DNA of 64,000 nucleotides from contig NZ_JACNYL010000002.1 of NCBI RefSeq assembly GCF_014692525.1, positions 682,001 to 746,000 on the forward strand. Direction: 5' to 3'. Source of the DNA: Sphingobacterium chuzhouense (GTDB lineage: Bacteria > Bacteroidota > Bacteroidia > Sphingobacteriales > Sphingobacteriaceae). Under the pieces are notes generated by a model that searched no databases, had not been told where the DNA came from, and saw nothing but the letters and a program-made list of their open reading frames with translations. Below are positions 34,905 to 43,949 of this stretch, in pieces; position 1 is the stretch's first letter, and each line of letters starts with the position of its first letter. Both the position numbers and the translations under genes were made by a program.

Positions 34905-35519
34905 ATGCATATAGCAATTGTAGGAAATATCGGAGCAGGAAAAACGACTTTAACAGAACTGATCGCACGTCATCTTAATTTTGAAGCGCAGTTTGAAGCG
35001 GTGGAAGATAATCCTTATTTGGAGGACTTTTATAGCGATATGAAACGATGGGCGTTTAACCTGCAAATATTCTTTCTAAATAGCCGTTTTAGACATATTG
35101 TTGATTTGCAGAATAGCGGTATCAATATGGTTCAAGACCGGACAATTTACGAAGATGCTTATATTTTTGCCGAAAATCTATATGATATGGGACTTATGAG
35201 CGCACGCGACTTTGAGAACTACAGTAATATTTTTCAGAGTATCGTTCACTATATCAAAGCACCCGATTTGTTGATTTATCTACGGGCTTCCGTACCAACA
35301 CTGGTCAGCAACATTCAAAAAAGAGGGCGTGATTATGAGTCAGCTATCCGTTTAGATTACCTCTCCAAACTCAATGAAAAATACGAAAAGTGGATAGGCA
35401 ATTATAACGATGGAAAGCTGTTGGTGTTAGACAAAGACAATCTCGACTTTGCCAGTAAACCCGAAGATTTGGGGCATATCATCCAAAAAATCGAAGCCGA
35501 AATGTTCGGACTTTTTTAA
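34905..35519 (+). CDS. Deoxynucleoside kinase
   Basis: A 204-aa P-loop kinase of the dCK/dGK type that phosphorylates deoxynucleosides for salvage. Walker A is GNIGAGKTTL (7-16), the substrate-binding acid lies in FEAVEDNPYL, the DR motif in VQDRTIYEDAYIFA and the lid arginines in RGRDYESAIRLDYL. dAdo/dGuo versus dCyd specificity cannot be set from sequence. Co-transcribed with trpS (3-bp gap). Confidence 0.92.
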   Translation: MHIAIVGNIGAGKTTLTELIARHLNFEAQFEAVEDNPYLEDFYSDMKRWAFNLQIFFLNSRFRHIVDLQNSGINMVQDRTIYEDAYIFAENLYDMGLMSARDFENYSNIFQSIVHYIKAPDLLIYLRASVPTLVSNIQKRGRDYESAIRLDYLSKLNEKYEKWIGNYNDGKLLVLDKDNLDFASKPEDLGHIIQKIEAEMFGLF

Positions 35520-35530
35520 CACGGCATACT

Positions 35531-36217
35531 TTATAGCAGCCCTTCATCACGGAAACTGAAATAAGCGTTATCTGTAAAAATAACGTGGTCGTTCACCCGG
35601 ATATCCATCAGTTCTGCGGCAGCAACAATTTTCTTGGTGATTATTTTATCGGCATTGCTAGCTCGTAATGTACCTGATGGATGGTTGTGAACCAAGATAA
35701 TGGAGTTTGCCTGTACTTGCAACGCAAATCGCAGGATAACCCGTATATCGACTGGCGTTGCATCATTACCGCCGCGGCCTATTATTTTCTTATCTAACAA
35801 TTTACAGCCTGTATTTAGATAGATTACCCAAAACTCTTCATGGGGCAGGTCTTGTATATAAGGACCAAAATAATCGTAAACTTTCTTGCTGCTGTTCAAG
35901 ACGGAAACAGTCTCCGGTTCCATCTCTTTTCGACGGCGTCCTAGCTCCAACGCGGCAATGATACTGATTGCCTTTGCCTCTCCAATTCCTCGATAACGGC
36001 ATAGGTCGGGGACTTCCAGTCTGGAGATATTATTTAAATTATTTTGGGCATCAGATAGTATGCGACGACATAGTTCGACGGCGGTTTCTTTTCTAGAGCC
36101 GGAACCGATCAGGATGGCCATCAACTCTGCATCTGTCAAGGCCCTTCTACCTTGCTCTAATAGTTTTTCGCGTGGGCGATCTGCTTCTGACCATTCCCGG
36201 ATGATTAGTTTTTCCAT
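35531..36217 (-). CDS. radC: RadC-family JAB-domain protein
   Basis: A 228-aa protein with an N-terminal helix-hairpin-helix-like region (LCRYRGIGEAKAISIIAALE) and a C-terminal RadC/JAB1 metalloprotease-like domain with the zinc motif HNHPSG followed by S and D ligands (SNADKIITK). Despite the historical name, a DNA-repair role is not supported in E. coli. The ORF extends to 36298, but MEKLIIREWSEADRPREK at 36217 is the normal family start, and a near-consensus -7 box (TATACTTG, 36222-36229) sits just upstream. Confidence 0.93.
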   Translation of the reverse strand: MEKLIIREWSEADRPREKLLEQGRRALTDAELMAILIGSGSRKETAVELCRRILSDAQNNLNNISRLEVPDLCRYRGIGEAKAISIIAALELGRRRKEMEPETVSVLNSSKKVYDYFGPYIQDLPHEEFWVIYLNTGCKLLDKKIIGRGGNDATPVDIRVILRFALQVQANSIILVHNHPSGTLRASNADKIITKKIVAAAELMDIRVNDHVIFTDNAYFSFRDEGLL

Positions 36218-36338
36218 GTCAACAAGTATATAACGGCACACTAAAGTTACTATTTTTTTTAGCAAAAACAAACTTACTGGCACAAAACGCATTAACAATT
36301 CTTAACCGATTCAAGTCCTGCATTTCATAGAGAAACTT

Positions 36339-36346
36339 TATCTTTG
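36339..36346 (+). promoter_or_regulatory. -7 promoter box of the cyclophilin gene
   Basis: TATCTTTG matches TAnnTTTG and contains the TTG at 36344 that opens the longer reading, so translation must begin at the ATG 36371. Confidence 0.6.
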
Positions 36347-36370
36347 CAATTCCATATAAATATCAAAACA

Positions 36371-36829
36371 ATGAGTAAAGCGATTATCAAGACAGAAAAA
36401 GGCGATATGACTGTGCAATTTTACACGGAAGACGCTCCAAATACGGTAGCCAACTTTATTAAATTGGCAAAATCTGGTTATTACGACGGGTTAGCATTTC
36501 ATCGCGTCATCCCCGATTTCGTTATTCAGGGAGGTTGTCCCAATACTCGCGAAGGAGCGACAGGCATGCCGGGCACAGGCGGTCCCGGTTACAAGATCGA
36601 TTGTGAATTAACAGGAGATAATCAATATCATGACAGAGGGGTATTATCGATGGCACATGCGGGAAGAAATACCGGCGGTTCGCAATTTTTCATCTGCCAC
36701 AGCCGTAATAATACAGCGCATTTAGATAGAAACCATACCTGCTTCGGAAAAGTTATTGAGAACGTAGATGTTGTAGACGATATCCGTCAAGGAGACCGCA
36801 TCCTGGGAGTGGAAATTATTGAAGAGTAA
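36371..36829 (+). CDS. Cyclophilin-type peptidyl-prolyl cis-trans isomerase
   Basis: A 152-aa cytosolic PPIase with no signal peptide. Family landmarks are [20 protein letters not shown], the active-site segment [28 protein letters not shown] and [15 protein letters not shown]. It resembles short bacterial cyclophilins (PpiB/SlyD-independent type). The DUF5606 gene follows after 13 bp. Confidence 0.95.
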   Translation: MSKAIIKTEKGDMTVQFYTEDAPNTVANFIKLAKSGYYDGLAFHRVIPDFVIQGGCPNTREGATGMPGTGGPGYKIDCELTGDNQYHDRGVLSMAHAGRNTGGSQFFICHSRNNTAHLDRNHTCFGKVIENVDVVDDIRQGDRILGVEIIEE

Positions 36830-36842
36830 AACCTAAATAGAC

Positions 36843-37247
36843 ATGAATTTAAGAGCTTTAGTATCAGTTACCGGAAAACCGGGTCTTTTTAAATTGATTG
36901 GCCAAAGTAAAAGTGGATTTATATTGGAAACGTTGGATGATAAAAAAATAAAATCCACCGTTAACCTATCAACTACTAAAATGGCTACCTTGGAAGATAT
37001 CACCATTTATGGCGAGGAGGAGGAAATACGGCTGATTGATGTATTTGAAGCCATCAAAGAAAAAGGTGGTGATACACCCGATATAAAGGATGGAAAAGCA
37101 TTGCGGGAATTCTTCCGTGAAGTAGCGCCGGGACACGACGAATCAAGAGTCTATTCTTCTGATATCAAAAAGATTATAACTTGGTATAATATTATAAAGG
37201 AATTGCCTTTATTTGAAGAAGAAGCGCCAGAACCAATCCAACAATAA
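36843..37247 (+). CDS. DUF5606-family protein
   Basis: A 134-aa cytosolic protein found across Bacteroidota. N-terminal beta-rich part (LRALVSVTGKPGLFKLIGQS, then KSGFILETLDD and NLSTTKMATLEDITIY) resembles a small barrel; the C-terminal half is helical. Function unknown. Co-transcribed with the cyclophilin gene. Confidence 0.88.
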   Translation: MNLRALVSVTGKPGLFKLIGQSKSGFILETLDDKKIKSTVNLSTTKMATLEDITIYGEEEEIRLIDVFEAIKEKGGDTPDIKDGKALREFFREVAPGHDESRVYSSDIKKIITWYNIIKELPLFEEEAPEPIQQ

Positions 37248-37253
37248 TATTTA

Positions 37254-37282
37254 TGTAGAGATGCGGATACCGCGTCTCTACA
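37254..37282. repeat. TGTAGAGATGCGG inverted repeat, copy 2, and probable terminator
   Basis: A 13-bp stem (37254-37266 with 37270-37282, one G.U pair, 3-nt loop) between two convergent genes. On the plus strand it is followed by TCTTTTAT. The arms are the same GTAGAGA(C/T)GC sequence as at 21159-21218, so it is a dispersed element that may work as a bidirectional terminator. Confidence 0.65.
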
Positions 37283-37291
37283 TCTTTTATA

Positions 37292-38362
37292 TCAAAACAA
37301 CCGCAATTGCGCATCACGATTCGGTCTTTCAAATAAATCAGTACGCAAAATCGGATATTCTTGCTGCCCCATATATTTTTTGACCGCGACCTTGAACAGC
37401 TGACGTATACCCTCTGCCGTTTCACCATCCCCACGTATTCTCCTGCCCCATTGACTATCGTTGAGCTTACCTCCGTGACACGCCTCTATACCGTGAATAA
37501 TCTTTTCTGCCCCATCTGGATAATTCTTATACACCCAGTCTTTAAAAATATTTGCTATCGCTCCGTTTAGACGCACAATGGTATAACTAGCCCATCTTGC
37601 TCCTACATCAGCGGCCCGTTTTATTAATGCCGGCATCTCATCGCTGTTTATTCCAGGGACAATCGGGGCAATCATTAACGAAACAGGGATATTCTTCTCT
37701 GCCAATTTTTCAATTAGCTTTAGCCGTGCCCCCGCAGTTGCCGTTCGCGGTTCCATCTTCCTTCTCACTTCTTCCCGCAAGCTGTTAATCGTGACCGATA
37801 CACTGACCAATCCTAATTCGGCAAGAGCTGCCAATAAATCCAAATCGCGAAGCATAAGCACGTTCTTGCTGATCATCATAACCGGATGTTTATAGGTTAG
37901 AAAAGTGTTTAAAAGTTGGCGGGTAATCCTCAATTTCCGTTCGATCGGCTGGTAACAATCTGTATTCCCCGACATAAAGACAGGCTCTGGAACATAACTC
38001 TTCTTGTCAAATGCTTTCTCCAGTAATTCCACAGCATTATATTTCACCAAGATCTTCCGTTCAAAATCCAGCCCGGCACTGTAACCCCAGTACTCATGAG
38101 AGTTGCGGGCATAGCAATAAATACAGCCATGCTCACAACCTTGATAAGGATTTAGCGATTGGTAAAACCCAATATCCGGACTATCTACCTTAGATAAAAT
38201 TGCTTTCGGATATGTCGCTATAATCTTCGTGGAATCAGATGTTAAAAAAGGTTCATCCAATCCTTCTATATATTCCTGCACGTAGCTATGCCCGAAAAAC
38301 TTATTGTTGGGATTTAGTTGCGCCCCTCTTCCCTTAAAATATTCTTCTTCCTTTAAATCCAT
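37292..38362 (-). CDS. PA0069-family radical SAM protein
   Basis: A 356-aa SplB-like radical SAM protein. The 4Fe-4S cluster motif is CEHGCIYCYAR (CxxxCxxC form) near residue 75, with the following NSHEYWGYSAGLDFERKI and VSVTINSLREEVRRKMEPRT typical of the PA0069 group; substrate unknown. The ORF opens at a TTG inside a -7 promoter box, so the ATG at 38360-38362 (MDLKEEEYFKGRG) is chosen. That ATG lies at the predicted transcription start. Confidence 0.9.
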   Translation of the reverse strand: MDLKEEEYFKGRGAQLNPNNKFFGHSYVQEYIEGLDEPFLTSDSTKIIATYPKAILSKVDSPDIGFYQSLNPYQGCEHGCIYCYARNSHEYWGYSAGLDFERKILVKYNAVELLEKAFDKKSYVPEPVFMSGNTDCYQPIERKLRITRQLLNTFLTYKHPVMMISKNVLMLRDLDLLAALAELGLVSVSVTINSLREEVRRKMEPRTATAGARLKLIEKLAEKNIPVSLMIAPIVPGINSDEMPALIKRAADVGARWASYTIVRLNGAIANIFKDWVYKNYPDGAEKIIHGIEACHGGKLNDSQWGRRIRGDGETAEGIRQLFKVAVKKYMGQQEYPILRTDLFERPNRDAQLRLF

Positions 38363-38365
38363 ACA

Positions 38366-38373
38366 CAAAAATA
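38366..38373 (-). promoter_or_regulatory. -7 promoter box of the radical SAM gene
   Basis: TATTTTTG on the minus strand matches TAnnTTTG and ends 3 bp before the ATG at 38362, so the mRNA would be leaderless or nearly so. Confidence 0.45.
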
Positions 38374-38420
38374 CTAAAAATATTAGTTTTTTTATTATAT
38401 ATAGACAGAGAATATTTATC

Positions 38421-40262
38421 TTACCTTTCCACTAACTCCTTAACGGTATCACCATAACGATCCACTTTATCGGCTCTCATTTTTGTCAAGCGATGCCATC
38501 GTTTAAACGTATTGATAAAAACAATCAACATTAACACCATTGCTAACAAAGCCAATGACGCCAATAGGTATTGTCCTTGCGGTAAATAAATAAAACGAAC
38601 CTGTTCATAACCTGCCCAGAACGTAATAATCGCCATAAATACGCCGGGTATTGCTGCACACAACGCATACTTGCCTCGGTTAATACGGATCAACATAGTT
38701 GTACATACGATAAGTCCACAAGCTGCCAGTAGCTGGTTACTGATCCCGAATAATGGCCATATACTGCTTACGTTGCCGGTATAGACCAAATATCCCCATG
38801 AAAATGTAAAAATCAAGCTGCAGATAATAATGCCGGGCATCCAGTTCTTGTCATTAAACTTAGGCATTACTGTCCCCAGCATTTCCTGCAAAAAGAATCG
38901 TCCTACTCGCGTACCCGCATCTATTGCGGTTAAAATAAAGACCGCTTCAAACATGATGGCAAAATTGTACCAATATGCCATCACGTCATCCATAAACGGT
39001 ATTTTGTTAAAAATATGCGCCATACCTACGGCCAGCGAAACCGCTCCTCCTGTTCTACCCTGCAAGTCAACCCCTATTTTCTCGCTGAAATGTGCTAAAT
39101 CTACAGGTTGCAAATGTGGATGGGCGGCAATAAAGGATTCATACATTTCTTTGGGCGTATTGATCGCAAAATAGTCTCCAGGAACCAACGTACAAGCAGC
39201 AATCAACGCCATTAATGCTACAAATCCCTCTACTAGCATCGCACCATAACCTACGAAAAGAATTTCCTTTTCATTGTTCAACATCTTCGGTGTCGTACCT
39301 GTCGCAATGACGGCATGAAAACCAGAAATCGCTCCACAAGCGATCACAATAAAGATAAACGGTAACACGGGACCGCCGATGACCGGACCTCCACCATGGA
39401 TAAAGGATGTAAGGGCCGGCATCTCTATCGTCGGTTGCACAAAAATAATCCCGATGGCCAACATCAGAATCGTACCGATTTTCAAATAGGTTGATAAATA
39501 ATCACGCGGAACCAAGAGCAACCATACAGGTAAAACCGATGCTAAAAATCCATATACGGTGATGGCAATGGATATCGTTTCTACCCGCCAATGAAACAGG
39601 CTGCTGATGGCCGCAATCTGCATCAATTCGTGGCCGCCAATAATACTCGCAATTAACAATATTCCACCGATAATACTTGCCAATGTGACACTATTCTTCC
39701 GATAGCGCATAATCAATCCCATGAGAACTGCAATGGGCATAGTTGCAATAACGGTAAATAGAGACCAAGAAGCTTCGTGCATCGCGCTTATGCACGCCAA
39801 AGACAAGCCCGCTAATGTTAAAATGAGAATAAACAACACGGCAAACCCGGTGATTAAGCCCGTACCTTTACCAATTTCCTTACCCGCTATTGTCGCCAGG
39901 CTTTCCCCTTTATGTCTTACAGAGGCAAAAAGCACGACCATATCGTGTATCCCTCCGGCAAGCACACAGCCGATCAAAATCCACAATGTTCCGGGAAGAT
40001 AGCCAAATTGAGCGGCCAAAACTGGTCCCACGAGCGGACCCGCTGCTGCGATCGCGGCAAAGTGATGTCCGAATAGGACATTCTTGTTGGTGGCCACATA
40101 ATCTTTACCATCAGCAAACTCCACTGCCGGCGTGACATTCTTTTCATTCAACCGCAGCACTTTATTCGCCATAAAAATACCATAAAAGCGGTAAGCGATT
40201 GCAAATAATAATAGTGCTACAAACACTAAGGTAAGGGCATTAACACCGTTTAAATATTCCAT
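38421..40262 (-). CDS. cstA: Carbon starvation protein CstA, peptide/pyruvate transporter
   Basis: A 613-aa inner-membrane protein with about 16 hydrophobic segments. Landmarks are the N-terminal YGIFMANKVLRL, TNKNVLFGHHFAAIAAAGPL, ACGAISGFHAVIATGTTPKML and DAGTRVGRFF near 460. Relatives import peptides or pyruvate during carbon limitation. It follows the FAD-oxidoreductase gene by 17 bp on the same strand, so it appears to be the last gene of the SusCD locus transcript, possibly taking up a breakdown or fermentation product. Confidence 0.95.
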   Translation of the reverse strand: MEYLNGVNALTLVFVALLLFAIAYRFYGIFMANKVLRLNEKNVTPAVEFADGKDYVATNKNVLFGHHFAAIAAAGPLVGPVLAAQFGYLPGTLWILIGCVLAGGIHDMVVLFASVRHKGESLATIAGKEIGKGTGLITGFAVLFILILTLAGLSLACISAMHEASWSLFTVIATMPIAVLMGLIMRYRKNSVTLASIIGGILLIASIIGGHELMQIAAISSLFHWRVETISIAITVYGFLASVLPVWLLLVPRDYLSTYLKIGTILMLAIGIIFVQPTIEMPALTSFIHGGGPVIGGPVLPFIFIVIACGAISGFHAVIATGTTPKMLNNEKEILFVGYGAMLVEGFVALMALIAACTLVPGDYFAINTPKEMYESFIAAHPHLQPVDLAHFSEKIGVDLQGRTGGAVSLAVGMAHIFNKIPFMDDVMAYWYNFAIMFEAVFILTAIDAGTRVGRFFLQEMLGTVMPKFNDKNWMPGIIICSLIFTFSWGYLVYTGNVSSIWPLFGISNQLLAACGLIVCTTMLIRINRGKYALCAAIPGVFMAIITFWAGYEQVRFIYLPQGQYLLASLALLAMVLMLIVFINTFKRWHRLTKMRADKVDRYGDTVKELVER

Positions 40263-40279
40263 GTATGTTTATTAATTAG

Positions 40280-41905
40280 TTATCTCTTTAGCTGGAGAAC
40301 CTGTCCATCATGAAGAAGGATCTCTTTAATCGCATCATATTCCACCTCCTGAACACTTAATTTATTTTTTAATGCAATTTTAGCCGCTGTCGCTGCAGCT
40401 TGTCCTAGCGCCATAAATGTCCATTCCAATCTTATGGCACCGTAGGCTATATGGCTCGACGATGGACAACTGGGAGCAAGTAAATTTTGACATTCCTCCG
40501 CTTTTGGTACCAACGCCCGATACGAAATAGGTAGCGGTTGCCAAAAATCACCACCAAAAACGAAACCTTCGTTGTATGCATAACCATCTTTGACTATCCG
40601 TCTGACACTATGCACATCAGGTGGCCAAAACGCTACTGCAATCGGATCCGGAACCGGTTCTGGGTTATCTTTACGGACGTGGTGCTCTGTGATAACATAA
40701 TCCGAAACCATTCTCCTCGCATCCCGCACATAAAACATCCGGGGCCAACCATCATTATCCGTAAACTCATCTTTTGTCAAACCCCAGGAAGCCCATTTCT
40801 GTTGAAAATCGGGATCCAGTGTTTTAATTTCCGGATCGTTAGCAAAGAAATAGAACAGCCCCTGCGTAAAATCGCGGTGATACTGTAATATCTCCTTTCG
40901 CTGGGAATAACTTCCGTCAGGGTATCCATGATTCATACCATAAAGATTGTGAGACAGATCGTGCCAGGCTCCCATATCCGTTTTTCCGTTAGGTAATCCC
41001 TTAACTGGTGTATACAGTTTGCCTCCTGCTTTTAAATACCGTAGATAGATGGTATAATTATCCCGATTATAATTTGCTGGTTTTGTAAAAGGAATTTTAT
41101 TGTTATCATCTTGTGTTAGACACATCCGAAAACAATAAGCCTGTATTCTGTGATCTCCACTACCTGGTTCCCCTAACGGTTCATCTTGGACGGTAGCAAT
41201 TAAACCACTATTCGGATCTCCTTCGATAACATAAGGATCCACCTTCACCTCAAACTGGGCGTGGGTAGTTTCGGCACGTATGCCATTTCGCGTTTCTTTA
41301 TATAGACTATTAGCCTCCCGACCTATCGTATAACTGACGCCTGCGGCCGCCAATAAATCTCCTTCCACCGTTGCATCAATAAATATTTCCGCTTCCATAA
41401 CCTTACCATCGGTCGTCCGGATAGTCCGTATTCTACTTTCGTGCTTTACCACAGCATCTTTTTCTTCACCCAATGGGTGTCGGTAAAATACGTCAATATT
41501 TTCCTCTGCCACCCAATCTTTTATTATTTTTTCAGCAACACTCGATTCAAAGCGCCATAAGTCCGGGTCTTTCTCGCCATGCCGAATCATTTGTTCGAAC
41601 GCAGCGTCCCGTTGGTAAGCTTTAGCTATCCGCTGATAAAACTCCAGTGCGATACCACCGACAGCCACACTATTCTGAAAAGGCAGATGATTATCAATAT
41701 CGGATCCACCTAATCCTTCGACCAGCATCCCGCCAAGATGATCTCCCGGTTCAAGCAATGCCACCTTCAACCCCATGCGGGAGGATTGGATAGCGGCAGC
41801 GACTCCAGCTGGCGTTCCACCATAGATAACAACATCATAACGTTTCTGTGCGATCGTATTTAAAAGTGAAAAAAAGATTAGCGTTCCTGTTAAAAAAATC
41901 TTCAT
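40280..41905 (-). CDS. Secreted FAD-dependent oxidoreductase (PF12831 type)
   Basis: A 541-aa protein with a signal peptide (about 1-19), then an FAD-binding Rossmann motif YDVVIYGGTPAGVAAAIQSS and the family-typical DHLGGMLVEGLGGSD. The C-terminus has YRALVPKAEECQNLLAPSC and GQAAATAAKIAL. PF12831 enzymes are frequent in Bacteroidota glycan loci, but their substrates are largely unknown. It lies 46 bp after the GH97 gene and 17 bp before cstA. Export of a flavoprotein with a Sec-type signal is notable. Confidence 0.85.
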   Translation of the reverse strand: MKIFLTGTLIFFSLLNTIAQKRYDVVIYGGTPAGVAAAIQSSRMGLKVALLEPGDHLGGMLVEGLGGSDIDNHLPFQNSVAVGGIALEFYQRIAKAYQRDAAFEQMIRHGEKDPDLWRFESSVAEKIIKDWVAEENIDVFYRHPLGEEKDAVVKHESRIRTIRTTDGKVMEAEIFIDATVEGDLLAAAGVSYTIGREANSLYKETRNGIRAETTHAQFEVKVDPYVIEGDPNSGLIATVQDEPLGEPGSGDHRIQAYCFRMCLTQDDNNKIPFTKPANYNRDNYTIYLRYLKAGGKLYTPVKGLPNGKTDMGAWHDLSHNLYGMNHGYPDGSYSQRKEILQYHRDFTQGLFYFFANDPEIKTLDPDFQQKWASWGLTKDEFTDNDGWPRMFYVRDARRMVSDYVITEHHVRKDNPEPVPDPIAVAFWPPDVHSVRRIVKDGYAYNEGFVFGGDFWQPLPISYRALVPKAEECQNLLAPSCPSSSHIAYGAIRLEWTFMALGQAAATAAKIALKNKLSVQEVEYDAIKEILLHDGQVLQLKR

Positions 41906-41951
41906 GTTTCTATAAAATTATGAAATTAAAGCATTTATATAGCGTCCTTCG

Positions 41952-43949
41952 TTATTTTTTCTTCTTAAATATTTTTACAGCGCATCCGCCACCGCTGACA
42001 AGCGAGACACTTAATTTTCTATCCGTAGGAACGTCTATAATCTGTCGTTTATAGTCTCTTGCCACCTTATCTGCGTTTATTCCGTCTTTAAAGATTTCAG
42101 CCTGATAACTGTCCGTACCCAAGAATGATAGATCCAATTCAATCGAACGTTCATCCCAATTTGTCATCGCGCCCACATACCATACTTCGTCTTTTCGCCG
42201 GGCGATAGTTACATGCTCTCCTACCTTGCCTTCCAATGCGATCGTTTCGTCCCAAACCGTGGGAATAGCGGTAATGAATTCCACACATTCTTCTTCTCGT
42301 TCGTAGTTAGCGGGATTATCACACAACATGGTTAGCGGCGCTTCGAAAATAATATATTGCGCTAACTGACGGCAACGTGTTCCCTGACTCATGGCTTCCG
42401 TAAAAACAGGACGATAATTTTTCTTAATGGCGTTTCTCATAGCTCCCTGCGTATAATCCATAGGCCCGGCCAACATTCTGATATAAGGAACTGTTACATC
42501 GTATGTAACCTGATCAATCGTATCTTGCGACCATTTCATTGTTTCCAGACCGTGAACACCTTCAAAGTTTATAACATTTGGATAGGTTCTTTGCAAACCG
42601 GTGGGCTTATATGACCCGTGAAAATTCAATAATAGCTTATATTTTGCCGCTATTTTTGCGGCATCATAGTGAAACTTGACCATCGGCTGATCATCTCTAT
42701 CCATGAAATCGACCTTAAAACCTTTTATCCCCATCTCCGCATAATGTTTACAAATATTTTCGATATCCTTATTAAATGCATGGTAACCAGCCCAAAGAAT
42801 AAGATCTACGTTTCGCTCTTTCGCATACGCTATCAATTCAGGAAGATCGATTTCAGGAATAACTTTAAATAAATCGGCTTTCAGGTTTACCGCCCAGCCT
42901 TCGTCGAGAATGACATACTCAATTCCTTGCTTTGATGCAAAATCTATATAATATTTGTAGGTGGCATTGTTTACTCCTGTCTTGAAATCAACGCCATATA
43001 GATTCCAGCTGTTCCACCAATCCCAAGCCACCTTACCCAGTTTAACCCAGGAAACATCGCCTATCCGGTTTGGAGACGCCAACTTATAGACAAGGTCGCT
43101 ATCCAAAAGTTGCTTGTCATCCGATGATATGGAAATGACGCGCCAGGGGAACAGTGTTTTTGCATCGCATTTAGCCATATAATTTTCCCGTTCCTTAACT
43201 ACGCCTTGTAACATATTGTGCCCACCCTGTTCTACGCGCTTTGGATAACGGGCGAAATGTCCTTTGAGAATAGTATCTTTATCTTGATTCTCGATAAACA
43301 TCCCCGGGTAATCCTCCAAGTCGGCTTCGGTTATCACGATTTTTTTATTATTGACCGCTTCGACCAACAAAGGCAGGAAAGCCAACCGGTCTCCTTGCCA
43401 TTGGTTGATGGGGGTATGTACGTAAATATTCTCAAAAGAATTGAACACCGGGTCTGTTTTGGAAGCAATATTTGTTTTCACATAAGGAACGTACGCTTGA
43501 CTTGTTTCTCCCAGATGGAATTCTGCTATTTCATCCTTCACTACAAAATCTCTTTTTCGGGTAGATACGAACCGGTAAGCTGCTCCTTCATCATAAGCTC
43601 TAAATACCAAATCAAATCCTTCCTTAAAAGACAGGATCAACTCATTGCAATTATCTTTAATATGATCTTTCTTATAAAACGGAGATGCAATCACTTGATT
43701 TATTTGGGTTCGTTTCTCCTTTATCACGTTTGCATCTACACCAAAATAGCTTCCATCTTCCAGTTCCAGTGCAATTGTTGAAGGGTTAATCATAACATCT
43801 CCTTGGTGAATAACGGTATATGTTATTTTTTGCCCCACTTCAATTTTTATCTCGATCTTGGCATCGGGTGATTTCAAACTGAAATTCTTCTGTGGAAAAG
43901 CATACAAACTGACAAATAGCAGCAGTATAACCAATAGTTTCTGTTTCAT
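41952..43949 (-). CDS. Glycoside hydrolase family 97, retaining (alpha-galactosidase-like)
   Basis: A 665-aa periplasmic enzyme: signal peptide (about 1-19), N-terminal beta-sandwich (about 20-280), (beta/alpha)8 barrel (about 300-570) and C-terminal beta domain. GH97 holds inverting alpha-glucosidases (SusB) and retaining alpha-galactosidases. Here the two inverting-type bases are lost (WAGYHAF for HHETS; NFHGSYKPTG for NAHEATRPTG), while D414 in GFKVDFMD and E463 in NFEGVHG match the nucleophile and acid/base of B. thetaiotaomicron BtGH97b (D415, E464). An exo-alpha-galactosidase, or beta-L-arabinopyranosidase-like activity, is predicted. Adjacent to the Ig-like lipoprotein gene, no gap. 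Confidence 0.92.
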   Translation of the reverse strand: MKQKLLVILLLFVSLYAFPQKNFSLKSPDAKIEIKIEVGQKITYTVIHQGDVMINPSTIALELEDGSYFGVDANVIKEKRTQINQVIASPFYKKDHIKDNCNELILSFKEGFDLVFRAYDEGAAYRFVSTRKRDFVVKDEIAEFHLGETSQAYVPYVKTNIASKTDPVFNSFENIYVHTPINQWQGDRLAFLPLLVEAVNNKKIVITEADLEDYPGMFIENQDKDTILKGHFARYPKRVEQGGHNMLQGVVKERENYMAKCDAKTLFPWRVISISSDDKQLLDSDLVYKLASPNRIGDVSWVKLGKVAWDWWNSWNLYGVDFKTGVNNATYKYYIDFASKQGIEYVILDEGWAVNLKADLFKVIPEIDLPELIAYAKERNVDLILWAGYHAFNKDIENICKHYAEMGIKGFKVDFMDRDDQPMVKFHYDAAKIAAKYKLLLNFHGSYKPTGLQRTYPNVINFEGVHGLETMKWSQDTIDQVTYDVTVPYIRMLAGPMDYTQGAMRNAIKKNYRPVFTEAMSQGTRCRQLAQYIIFEAPLTMLCDNPANYEREEECVEFITAIPTVWDETIALEGKVGEHVTIARRKDEVWYVGAMTNWDERSIELDLSFLGTDSYQAEIFKDGINADKVARDYKRQIIDVPTDRKLSVSLVSGGGCAVKIFKKKK

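Noticed and set aside
43218-43781. 187-codon plus-strand ORF
   Set aside because: Lies antisense inside the well-supported GH97 gene; its amino-acid makeup looks like a shadow frame.
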